Positions 42,210 through 50,850 of a DNA stretch of 64,000 bases are shown here, one piece after another. Source of the stretch: Lentisphaera marina (lineage in GTDB: Bacteria > Verrucomicrobiota > Lentisphaeria > Lentisphaerales > Lentisphaeraceae); the NCBI RefSeq assembly GCF_028745505.1, contig NZ_JAQZZL010000002.1, forward strand, positions 2,294,001-2,358,000, read 5' to 3'. The notes below the pieces were generated by a model that worked only from the letters and a program-made list of their open reading frames with translations, did no database searches and had not been told where the DNA came from. The position numbers and the translations under genes are program-made. Every line of letters begins with the position of its first letter. Position 1 is the first letter of the stretch.

Positions 42210-43007
42210 TTATGGGTTACCCAGCTTTACAGATTGTAAGCTTTGGCTGAGGTAATTATGTGATTCAACATGGCCATCTGCATTGACAACATTAATTTTA
42301 TTCAGATGCCAATCAGGCTTTACGCTATCAGCCCATGTGTGGCCAAAGCCATTTTGGGCATAGTCCCACATTGTTGTTGTAGCCCCATTTTTTAGCCAAA
42401 GGCCAATTGTCCCGTTAGCCTGGGCATCACAATCAAAAATCATGGCCGTTTCTACCGGGGCAACTAATCTAGCTAAGTAACCATTCACATGCCCCGGCTC
42501 AGCCCAAAGAGTGCTCTCTGGCATATTGAGAAAAAGCCCACGATTGGAACCGTAAGATGTAACAGGGCGTCCTGATCGTCCTCCATTATTAAAATTTTGA
42601 AAGACAATCGAGGGATCATCATCACCAGGACAAATGAATGCCTGCATTTTTCCTTCATCCTGTGTTTGAGGTTCAAAGTTGGCAAAGCTACTAGTGTCAA
42701 AACTCCCTGGGCTATTATAAATCGCGGCATTTTGCGTGTAGGAAATTGCTGCGCCATCAATTTTGATGGAGTTTTCTATATTAATCGCCCATAATCCATT
42801 CTTACTCATATCTGGTGGCACGCGACCATTGAAGTCATCTGATGCAATAAACATTGTGGTTCCATATTGCTTTAGATTACTTTTACAAACTGCCTGTCTA
42901 GCCTGAGCTCGAGCCTTGCTCAAAACTGGTAATAAAAAAGAAGCCAATATGCCAATTATGGCAATCACGACCAAAAGCTCAATCAGAGTAAATCTTTTCT
43001 TATTCAT
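42210..43007 (-). CDS. Pseudopilin-like protein with H-x9-DG motif
   Basis: 265 residues. Type IV prepilin N-terminus KKRFTLIELLVVIAIIGILA, with processing before Phe and Glu at mature position 5. The C-terminal HLNKINVVNADGHVES fits the H-x9-DG prepilin-associated motif found in many PVC proteins. A globular middle part contains YGSNRGLFLN and MIFDCDAQANG. Probably assembled at the inner membrane or exported by a type II/IV-pilus-like system; such proteins are highly multiplied in Lentisphaerae and usually stand beside sulfatases, role unknown. Divergent from the sigma-factor gene, sharing a 96-bp promoter region. Confidence 0.85.
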   Translation of the reverse strand: MNKKRFTLIELLVVIAIIGILASFLLPVLSKARAQARQAVCKSNLKQYGTTMFIASDDFNGRVPPDMSKNGLWAINIENSIKIDGAAISYTQNAAIYNSPGSFDTSSFANFEPQTQDEGKMQAFICPGDDDPSIVFQNFNNGGRSGRPVTSYGSNRGLFLNMPESTLWAEPGHVNGYLARLVAPVETAMIFDCDAQANGTIGLWLKNGATTTMWDYAQNGFGHTWADSVKPDWHLNKINVVNADGHVESHNYLSQSLQSVKLGNP

Positions 43008-43103
43008 TGTATTACATCCTTGTAAACTATCATTTCCTTATTACTCGTACTAGATTAACAGATCATGACACAATCTTATTTTTTTAATATAAGGGTAAAA
43101 TAA

Positions 43104-43706
43104 ATGCCCTCCAACTGGAATACTCGATATACGCTTTTGGATCGTCTCAAAAATGATGATGACCAAGAAGCTTGGGAGGACTTCAAAGCCTATTACGATC
43201 CCTTTATTCTAATCATGCTCTCAAAATTCAATATTGCGCACGATGATAAAGACGATTTGGTACAGGAAATTTTACTTTCACTTTGGAAATCACTAAAGCA
43301 GTTTAAGCCCGATGAAAATCGAGCAAAATTTCGCACTTGGTTCAGCCAGATCATTTATTGCCGGAGTATGGATTTTTATCGAAAAAAATCTAGTTCTGAT
43401 AAAAAGGTAGAATCTCTAACAAAGGATCCCACCGCACTCGAATCATTTACAGAACCTGAAATTGAAAAAATCTTTCAAAAAGAATGGGAAGCTCACATTG
43501 TTAACGTAGCTCTCGAAAATATAAGTCCCATGTTTTCCGGTAAAGCTATCGATGTTTTTAAAATGGCCATGAAAAACACTGAAACCAACACGATTGCAAA
43601 AAGCTTTGATCTTAAGACAAACACAGTAATTCAGCTAAAAAACCGTGTAAAAAATCGCCTGGTTAAAGAGATCCAAACTCTGAAATCTGAACGTGAGCTA
43701 TTTTAA
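43104..43706 (+). CDS. ECF-type RNA polymerase sigma factor
   Basis: 200 residues. Region 2 is clear (DDLVQEILLSLWKSLKQFKPDENRAKFRTWFSQIIYCRSMDFYRKK). Region 4 near the C-terminus (NTIAKSFDLKTNTVIQLKNRVKNRLVKEI) contains the helix-turn-helix. The gene is followed after 2 bp by a membrane Ser/Thr kinase, so kinase control of the sigma factor, as in planctomycete ECF groups coupled to kinases, is plausible. No anti-sigma factor is visible. Confidence 0.85.
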   Translation: MPSNWNTRYTLLDRLKNDDDQEAWEDFKAYYDPFILIMLSKFNIAHDDKDDLVQEILLSLWKSLKQFKPDENRAKFRTWFSQIIYCRSMDFYRKKSSSDKKVESLTKDPTALESFTEPEIEKIFQKEWEAHIVNVALENISPMFSGKAIDVFKMAMKNTETNTIAKSFDLKTNTVIQLKNRVKNRLVKEIQTLKSERELF

Positions 43707-43708
43707 AA

Positions 43709-45721
43709 ATGACTATTGCTAGCGATGACTTCGGACACGAATTTTCTGAATTGTATCAGGAAGCTGAAAGTGAAAATTGCGAATCTCTCCTAAATTATCA
43801 AATTGAATCAGAGCGCTACGAAATTCATGAAGTTGTCGCCTCTGGTGGAATGAAAAACATTCACAAAGCTCTCGATAAAAAATGCGAGCGCACTGTTGCT
43901 TTGGCCACCCCAAAACAGGACATCGATGAAAGTTTTTACGATGTGTTCTTAAGGGAAGCTAAACTCACAGCCCGCCTGGATCATCCTAATATCATGCCCA
44001 TTCACGACCTGGGCTTAAGGGAAACTGGTCAGCCTTATTTTACGATGGATTTAAAAAGTGGCGATTCATTAGCTACAATCATACAAAAACTCGCGGATGG
44101 AGATACGACTTATCTGCAAATCTATAACACTGCAGAACTCATCAATATCTTCATCAAAATATGTGATGCCATTGCCTACGCTCATGAGCACAATGTCATC
44201 CATTTAGATATAAAACCAGAGAACATTCAAATTGGTCACTACGGGGAGGTCTTAATCTGCGACTGGGGCCTAAGTAAAATTATTGGAGAAGCGGATTACG
44301 ATAGCCTTGATGAAGCCCTATTTAATCCCGATTTACTCAACAACCTAACTCAGCACAACAGGATTAAGGGCACTCCCGGTTATATGTCCCCAGAGCAAAT
44401 TGACCATAAGCATCCCAAGAGTAAACAGTCCGATATTTATTCTCTCGCTTGCCTACTATATACTTTGCTCAAATTCAAAGCTCCCTTTAGTGGTTTTTCT
44501 TTGGATGAAACCCTGAAGCTTACAAGTGAGGGAAGAATCCCCTATCTTAAAAAATTCCCTGTGGCTTTAAACGCAGTTATTAATAAAGCTATGGCACGGG
44601 ACCCTGAAGATCGCTACGAATCTGTGATTGAACTCAAAAACGAACTAAAAAACTATACCAATGGTTATGCTACTTTAGCGGAAAATGCCGGCCTCATTCA
44701 GGAAGCCAAGCTTTTTGTAAAACGAAATAAAGCCAGCTCGACTATCATTCTGATTTCACTCATTTTAGTGACTTGCCTAACACTATTTTTTATCGGAAGA
44801 CTTCAAGGAAAAATTGATCAGATTAAATCATTGCACGCAGTTTCGGAAATGAACCGAGACGAAGCCATTGGCAATGCTCAAAAAGCACGTGAAGCGGAGG
44901 GATTAGCAGAAGAACGATTAGGAGAGGTTCAAAAAAGTAGCGAGCAGATTAAAAAGCTATACTGGCAAAGCATTCGTAATTATTCAGACCGTTTTGTTTA
45001 TCAAACGCCTGCTATATCAATGCATCAGGCTATTTCACAGCTCAATGAACTTAAGGAGCTCTACCCCAATGATGCCTATCTTAATATTCAGCTCATCTAT
45101 AATTACTTTATCTGCCAAAAATTTAATGAGATTAATCAACTGAATCGTAATCCCGAATTAGTTTCTGACCTTGTGAATTTGAGTGAAAAATATGCGCCCA
45201 AGTTAAAGCAAAATGGCCTCCTAACTCCCCATGATTTTGCTCACTTAATCAGAGAATTCACCATTAATGAACGCTATAATTTAGCTGAAAAAATGCTGTC
45301 TTATTATCATGAAAGAAATTCGCATGCGGACTTATTACCAGTTGTCACTGCCATCTTAAAGTTGTGGAATCCGCAATGGGATCAACAAGGCTTAAAATAC
45401 GACCCAAACCAACATCACTTAACGCTGGCATCGAACGACATAAAAAATTTAAGTTCTCCAGTTCACTACCTTCATTCAAAACTTACTATCCTCCGTTTTC
45501 TTAAAGTCAATAAACTCAGTTTTTACGAAGTACAAGGACCACAAATCGCTCAAATTAATGACCTTAAAATTCATACTCTTGACTTAAGCTCCAGCTCAAT
45601 ACTTCCCTATAATGAACTGGGGAAATTTCGCCATCTTGAAAAACTGATCCTCAATCAAAAGCAATTTAAACTCTGGAAACAGATGTACCCTAAGTCCTTG
45701 TTAAAAGTCACCGTGAAATAA
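43709..45721 (+). CDS. Membrane Ser/Thr kinase-like protein with atypical catalytic motifs
   Basis: 670 residues. Kinase-like domain at about 36-315: SGGMKNIHK (Gly-rich loop), ERTVALATPKQD (the usual VAxK Lys is absent from its position; the nearest Lys is three residues later), HLDIKPEN (HLD instead of HRD), CDWGLSK (DWG instead of DFG), GTPGYMSPEQ. A membrane helix follows at about 341-362, then a coiled coil (EAIGNAQKAREAEGLAEERLGE) and a C-terminal domain ending in leucine-rich-like LKIHTLDLSSSSILPYNELGKFRHLEKLIL. It starts 2 bp after the sigma-factor stop. Catalytic activity is uncertain; a scaffold or sensor pseudokinase is possible. Confidence 0.8.
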   Translation: MTIASDDFGHEFSELYQEAESENCESLLNYQIESERYEIHEVVASGGMKNIHKALDKKCERTVALATPKQDIDESFYDVFLREAKLTARLDHPNIMPIHDLGLRETGQPYFTMDLKSGDSLATIIQKLADGDTTYLQIYNTAELINIFIKICDAIAYAHEHNVIHLDIKPENIQIGHYGEVLICDWGLSKIIGEADYDSLDEALFNPDLLNNLTQHNRIKGTPGYMSPEQIDHKHPKSKQSDIYSLACLLYTLLKFKAPFSGFSLDETLKLTSEGRIPYLKKFPVALNAVINKAMARDPEDRYESVIELKNELKNYTNGYATLAENAGLIQEAKLFVKRNKASSTIILISLILVTCLTLFFIGRLQGKIDQIKSLHAVSEMNRDEAIGNAQKAREAEGLAEERLGEVQKSSEQIKKLYWQSIRNYSDRFVYQTPAISMHQAISQLNELKELYPNDAYLNIQLIYNYFICQKFNEINQLNRNPELVSDLVNLSEKYAPKLKQNGLLTPHDFAHLIREFTINERYNLAEKMLSYYHERNSHADLLPVVTAILKLWNPQWDQQGLKYDPNQHHLTLASNDIKNLSSPVHYLHSKLTILRFLKVNKLSFYEVQGPQIAQINDLKIHTLDLSSSSILPYNELGKFRHLEKLILNQKQFKLWKQMYPKSLLKVTVK

Positions 45722-45814
45722 ATTTCTGTCTCGTCACTTATCCTAATCCAGCTTAGTATTTTTTAAGGGATCACAGTATTAAAAAATGAAAAACTAGCTG
45801 TTTACATGACTTCT

Positions 45815-48067
45815 TTAAGCCATAATACTTTCGATGCCAGATCCTTTCACAAAGAAACAAGTTGTGCCCAATTTCTCGGACAAATCTTCCATGTGCTCTT
45901 TTTGGAGTTCATCACTGTGACCGAAAATATTGAGGTCGGCTTTGTCGACCAAATTCAATGCATCAGAAAAGCTCTCATCACTCACAAAAATCTCGACATT
46001 TGAGCCCAAACGCGCCAAGCTAATAAGGTTCTTAAAAAACTTCCTCGTCGGCCTTTTGTATTCTTCTTTACTCACCGCACAACAAAGTCGAATCTTGCCT
46101 TTCCAATTGCCCGCAATTTTATACGCAGTCAAGGCTAACATATCTACGTTGGTCATATGCAATCCCAAGTTCCAATCTGGCGATTGATCCCGCACCCAAA
46201 TATTGATACTCTTTTCACGACCAAAAACATTCTCTTGATTCAAACACATCAAGACTAAGGACATGCGCCCAGATTTAGCTGTGATTGCCGCTTCTTTCAG
46301 TTCTTGATCGCTACGGTCTTCAATGGGCATAAATAATACATTTGGCTTAAAAAATGAGCCCCTCATCACAGATACAGCGGTTTTAACCGCACCACTAAAG
46401 CTACGGGCTTCTACTAAGGAACTCGTTGCGAAAATTTTCTTATCATTGAGTTCTTTCACCACTTTATTGACTCCGCGCAGTTGCTCGGTACTCGCTTTAT
46501 CTTCATAACGCAAAGCAACCACTTGCAAGGAACCCTGGGGATAGGTAAAGGCTTTGAGTACTGGACTAACCCCTTCGAGTTGCGAGCTCTTTTCTACCGG
46601 CATAATGAGGTCGGGTTTCCACCCTCGTTTTTGCTCAAAATAGCCCGTGCGAAACACCTTTTTTGCTGCCCAGTTGGCAATAATTCCAAATAGACCCGAA
46701 TGAACGGTTTCCCAAGGTTTTTCGAGCTTTCTCCTATCTAATATAATATAGATTGCCAAAATGATTCCCAATGACACCAAAGACATGAGCGGATTGATCA
46801 CAAACATGGCCCCTAAACAACAAAAGGAACCCAAGAAAGGCACCAGAAAAGGAATCGAAAAGACCGGGCGGAAACTGATCAAGTTCATCGATTTCTCAAT
46901 ACAGAGAACTGTATTAATGGTGAAATAAGCAAGAATGAAAAACATGGTCAAAATCATTGCAATCGCATTCAAATCTCCCAATAACATGACAATAAAAACT
47001 TTAATGCCTGTATAAATCAACGCCTTGCGAGGTTCGCCTTTACTTTCTTGTTCTAAAAGGTCCCCACGGGGAACAATGCGGTACTCACCCAAAGCCTGTA
47101 AAACTCGTGGTGCCGCCGCTAATGAACTCAGTGTGGCCGTGAAACATGAAGCAATGAGACCACATTGAACTAAGAGTGGCCAGCGGGCGTAATCGATCAA
47201 AGCGGTTGTATTGCTAACCAACTCTGGTGTTGGCACTAAGAAAGAGGCTAAAACTGCTACAGAAGCATAGACGACAAATGAAATTCCCCACGCTCCCATA
47301 GTTCCTTTTGAAATACTCCGGCGTGGATTTTTTAAACTCCCCGACATGCTAGCACCAACCATCACGCCTGTAGCCGCAGGAAAAAAAACCGCAAATAAAG
47401 ACTTGAAACTATTACCGTCAGCAAAGTCGCCAATGAGTTGCGGGCTTTGCCACTCATGCACACTTAAACCCAAGAACATACTACTCAAGGCGACGACAAT
47501 AAAAACCATCACTAAGTTCTGAACTTTAAAGGCGACTCGCGTGCTAATTAATGTGAGGCCCAAGGCACAAAAGAAAAAGACCGTAACCATAAAAGTTTCA
47601 TACATCCCAGCCTCAACGACAGGTCCTAAGAAGGTCGACTCCATCCTTTCCGCCGGAAACAAGGATAACCAACCTTCTTTCATACCATGCAAATACATCG
47701 CGGCTGACATCGCCTGTGCAAAATAAAGCGGAATGCCAATGGCTCCACCAATTTCCAAGCCTAGCGTTTGCCCCACCAAAGTGAATACGCCGCCCTTCTC
47801 CATGCGCACATTACTGGTAATTGAAGAAATAGATAAAGCTGCCGTCCCAGTGATGATATAAGCTAGAACAATCACTCCCAACGCGCCTAGCAGGCCCGCA
47901 TGACCTACGAGCCAGCCCTCACGAATGTAAAGCATCACACCAATAATGGTGAGCAAAGTGGGTTTTAGGACGCCATGAAAAGTACCAAAGAGTTCAGGGC
48001 TCGCCCCATTATCGACCTTCCCCGCTGAGGAATCAACTGAAGTCTGAACTTCGTTCTGAATCGACAT
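45815..48067 (-). CDS. SLC12-type cation-chloride / amino-acid permease
   Basis: 750 residues. The N-terminal ~480 residues form a 12-helix APC-superfamily transporter: GTFHGVLKPTLLTIIGVMLYIREGWLVG, TGTAALSISSITSNVRMEKGG, VFFPAATGVMVGASMSGSLKNPRRSI and SSLAAAPRVLQALGEYRIVP are typical of the Na-K-Cl cotransporter family. The C-terminal ~260 residues are cytoplasmic, with SLC12-like stretches (PNVLFMPIEDRSDQEL, MTNVDMLALTAYKIAGNWKGKIRL). Likely moves K or Na with chloride, or amino acids; the substrate is unproven. Its last codons recur as a remnant at 42105-42149. ATG at 48067. Confidence 0.87.
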   Translation of the reverse strand: MSIQNEVQTSVDSSAGKVDNGASPELFGTFHGVLKPTLLTIIGVMLYIREGWLVGHAGLLGALGVIVLAYIITGTAALSISSITSNVRMEKGGVFTLVGQTLGLEIGGAIGIPLYFAQAMSAAMYLHGMKEGWLSLFPAERMESTFLGPVVEAGMYETFMVTVFFFCALGLTLISTRVAFKVQNLVMVFIVVALSSMFLGLSVHEWQSPQLIGDFADGNSFKSLFAVFFPAATGVMVGASMSGSLKNPRRSISKGTMGAWGISFVVYASVAVLASFLVPTPELVSNTTALIDYARWPLLVQCGLIASCFTATLSSLAAAPRVLQALGEYRIVPRGDLLEQESKGEPRKALIYTGIKVFIVMLLGDLNAIAMILTMFFILAYFTINTVLCIEKSMNLISFRPVFSIPFLVPFLGSFCCLGAMFVINPLMSLVSLGIILAIYIILDRRKLEKPWETVHSGLFGIIANWAAKKVFRTGYFEQKRGWKPDLIMPVEKSSQLEGVSPVLKAFTYPQGSLQVVALRYEDKASTEQLRGVNKVVKELNDKKIFATSSLVEARSFSGAVKTAVSVMRGSFFKPNVLFMPIEDRSDQELKEAAITAKSGRMSLVLMCLNQENVFGREKSINIWVRDQSPDWNLGLHMTNVDMLALTAYKIAGNWKGKIRLCCAVSKEEYKRPTRKFFKNLISLARLGSNVEIFVSDESFSDALNLVDKADLNIFGHSDELQKEHMEDLSEKLGTTCFFVKGSGIESIMA

Positions 48068-48231
48068 AATTTAGTTCTCTCGTTTTAAGTATAAGAGAAC
48101 AATAAACTAAGTATGAAAACTTACAGTTTACCACTTGAGATTATTGGCAGATTTTTGCTTTATTTTTTACTGAAAAATTCAGCTGATTAATTCTAGCTCA
48201 AACAAAAAATTAAATCTTGAGCGAATTAAAT

Positions 48232-48263
48232 AAAAAAACCCATCAAGTTTTGATGGGTTTTTT
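48232..48263 (-). terminator. Bidirectional-looking terminator of the sulfatase gene
   Basis: Stem aaaaaacccatcaa / ttgatgggtttttt with a 3-nt loop, 20 bp past the stop of the sulfatase at 48284. Flanking A and T runs would allow action on both strands. Confidence 0.85.
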
Positions 48264-48283
48264 ATCTAAATCAAAGCTTGTTT

Positions 48284-49768
48284 TTAGCGAATTGATTCTT
48301 CCGGGAGTTCTGATTTTATACCCTTATCAATCGGCATTTTATCTGGATTCGCTCCCGTAGCTTTAAGCGTTTTTGCGAGTTCCGCAGCCAAATTTGACTT
48401 AATAGCGCGATAAGCTGGATCTTCAGCTAAATTGCGCTTTTCACTTGGGTCACGCTCCATATTATATAATTCTTCCATGTGGCGAAGTTTACCGCCATCA
48501 CCGTGGGGGTAAGCAACATACTTCCACTTGCCATGACGAATCCCACGAACGTTGGGTGTGTAGGGAAATTGGATTTCATAATTATATTCATAAAGCCACG
48601 TTTTACGCCAGTCCACTTCTTTAGAATCATCGAGAAGAGGAGCCCAAGAAAGACCTTGAGCAGAAGGCATTTTTTTGCCAACGGTGAGTTCCATAATGGT
48701 CGGTGCCATATCAATCGAAAGCACTTGTTCTTTAATTACTGTTCCGGCTTTGATTTTCTTTGGGAAACGCACCGTTAGGGGGATGCTGATACTCGCTTCG
48801 TGCATGGTGCGTTTATCAATCATGCCATGCTCACCCAAGAGGAAGCCATTATCTGAAGTAAAAATCAAAATGGTATTGTCGAGGATGCCCATCTTTTCCA
48901 AATGATCATAAACACGGCCGACGCTGTCGTCAACTGAGTTAATTGTCGCCGTGTAGCTACGAACAAAATTTTCGAAATCAACAATTGCCGACGCTTTTTC
49001 ATTGGGGAAATCTTTACGAAAGCCATAAAGAGGACCATAAATACCGTGCCAAGTAGGCAAGCGATCAACAATCCATTTGGGCTTGTCAGCTAAGTTCCAA
49101 GAACTATTCGGGTAGGGAACAGGCACGTCATTATAAATGCTATCATATTTTGCCTCTGGGATAAAGGGTCCATGGGGAGCTTTATGGCCAAGTACGAGGG
49201 CAAAAGGCTTATCTTTTTCGACATTATTTAAAAAGTCTATCGCCATATCCGTTACTTTATGCGCATAATAACCGGGAACTTTTTTGCGATCTCCATTGAT
49301 GTTAAAAGTGGTATCCCAATACTTACCTTGGCCTTTGTGAGTTACCCAATAATCAAAACCTGGACGTTTGGAGTCATCATCTTCTCCCATGTGCCACTTA
49401 CCGATCCAAGCGGTCGTATAACCTTCGTTTTGAAGTAAAAGTGGGAAGCTTTTGAGGTCGTGGGGATAGTCGGTAAAGTTATCGTAAACCTTGTGTGTGT
49501 GAGTATAAGTTCCGGAAAGGAATGCCGCTCGGCTTGGTGAACATAGAGATGTTGTGCAGTACATATTTTCAAATTGCACACCCTCAGCGGCAATTTTATT
49601 AATACTTGGCGTATCAATTCCCAAGAGAGGGTTCTTGTGGTAGCCGACTGCATCGCCACGTTGATCATCCGTCAAGATGAAAACTACATTGGGACGTTCT
49701 GCGGCTTTAATTGCTAAACTACTCAAAAATATGGCAGTCGTTAAAAATAATTTTTTTCTTAGTGTCAT
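48284..49768 (-). CDS. Secreted sulfatase, GlcNAc-6-sulfatase-like
   Basis: 494 residues with a signal peptide (1-22). Canonical S1 motifs: ILTDDQRGDA (metal ligands), Cys76 in CSPSR (formylglycine), GKWHMG, GHKAPHGPF, FTSDNGFLLGEHGMIDKRTMHEASISIPL. The pattern HKAPHGPF plus GEHGMIDKR resembles N-acetylglucosamine-6-sulfatase/mucin-desulfating enzymes (S1_11-like), though close relatives act on other sulfated glycans. All catalytic positions are intact, unlike the sulfatase at 8775. Transcribed alone, with its terminator at 48232-48263. Confidence 0.88.
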   Translation of the reverse strand: MTLRKKLFLTTAIFLSSLAIKAAERPNVVFILTDDQRGDAVGYHKNPLLGIDTPSINKIAAEGVQFENMYCTTSLCSPSRAAFLSGTYTHTHKVYDNFTDYPHDLKSFPLLLQNEGYTTAWIGKWHMGEDDDSKRPGFDYWVTHKGQGKYWDTTFNINGDRKKVPGYYAHKVTDMAIDFLNNVEKDKPFALVLGHKAPHGPFIPEAKYDSIYNDVPVPYPNSSWNLADKPKWIVDRLPTWHGIYGPLYGFRKDFPNEKASAIVDFENFVRSYTATINSVDDSVGRVYDHLEKMGILDNTILIFTSDNGFLLGEHGMIDKRTMHEASISIPLTVRFPKKIKAGTVIKEQVLSIDMAPTIMELTVGKKMPSAQGLSWAPLLDDSKEVDWRKTWLYEYNYEIQFPYTPNVRGIRHGKWKYVAYPHGDGGKLRHMEELYNMERDPSEKRNLAEDPAYRAIKSNLAAELAKTLKATGANPDKMPIDKGIKSELPEESIR

Positions 49769-49931
49769 AGGAACTCACTTCTAATTTCGAGAATAAATAT
49801 CTATAAGTCTTTATTGATGGCTATTATAAGGATCTTAACAAGCATACACCAAAAGATGACAATAAATGTGCCATTTCAAACAAGTTTTTGTATTAATTCA
49901 CTCAAATTCTGATGAATTCAGGTCTAAAAAG

Positions 49932-50429
49932 CTACTGACTATGTTTAATAGTATTTACTTTATAATTGAAATACAACTCTTGAAATATGAAGGTCCAAAT
50001 CCCGTTAAACCAATTCGATTCATTATTTTGTGTGCCCAATAATTCGTTCATTCTATTACGCCCCTTAAAGGCCCATACCAAACTCAGAATTATATAAAGG
50101 TAATCCACAACATAACCAACATAATCAAGATAAGTTAAAATTTGTACATCATCAACAAAAAAATAAATGATAAAGATTGGAATTGATATAATCGCCAGTG
50201 CAAAAATTGTGTTCACTAAAAGCTTAGAAATCTTTGCTGAATCATCAACATAATTATTAATCACTTCACTTTGCCGCTTGATATAAAATGCTGTGTAAAT
50301 ACCCAAAGTGATTATACTTAAAACCAACAATCTAAAAGTACCTTGATGGGCGAGGTCATCGATAATACCCATGACTCCATTATTCTTAAAGTTAAGCTCT
50401 GATTGCGGTGGTGTGTAAACTTCGTTCAT
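49932..50429 (-). CDS. DUF4234-like membrane protein
   Basis: 165 residues. Polar N-terminus, then GTFRLLVLSIITLGIYTAFYIKRQSEVINN, which fits the DUF4234 pattern (TLGIYxxxW/FxYKxxxExN), and three further hydrophobic segments. The function is unknown. ATG at 50429. Flanked by a 420-bp gene-free region (50430-50850) in which I see only a small GGGCT/AGCCC hairpin. Confidence 0.65.
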   Translation of the reverse strand: MNEVYTPPQSELNFKNNGVMGIIDDLAHQGTFRLLVLSIITLGIYTAFYIKRQSEVINNYVDDSAKISKLLVNTIFALAIISIPIFIIYFFVDDVQILTYLDYVGYVVDYLYIILSLVWAFKGRNRMNELLGTQNNESNWFNGIWTFIFQELYFNYKVNTIKHSQ

Positions 50430-50850
50430 GTATTTGATTTACCTTACTTATATTAAATTTGCAGAGTAAATCTTATAAAAATTTAACTCCCTCCAATAGC
50501 TACCCATATAATACACTCGCTAAGACCTTTTAACAGCTCAGTATTTTACTGACAATTCAATTTATTGGAAGTCATTCTTTCTTTAAGGTTGAAGCCCGTA
50601 CTACGAACATTTGTATGCAGTTCACGCTTTAGAGGCTGTATAAAAAATAGAAATACAACTCAACTTAGGGCTGAAAGCCCGAAAGTAGTAAAGTCAAAGC
50701 GCGCATATTAAGTTCCTAAATCAGTTCATTTAAGAGTAATAGCAAGCCACTGACCATATGTGTCAGTTTTTTTACTCTTTCATTAAAAATGATTCAATTA
50801 ATTCCTTGATTCAAAGGGATCGTCGATAAGATAAATGATTCAATGAACTA

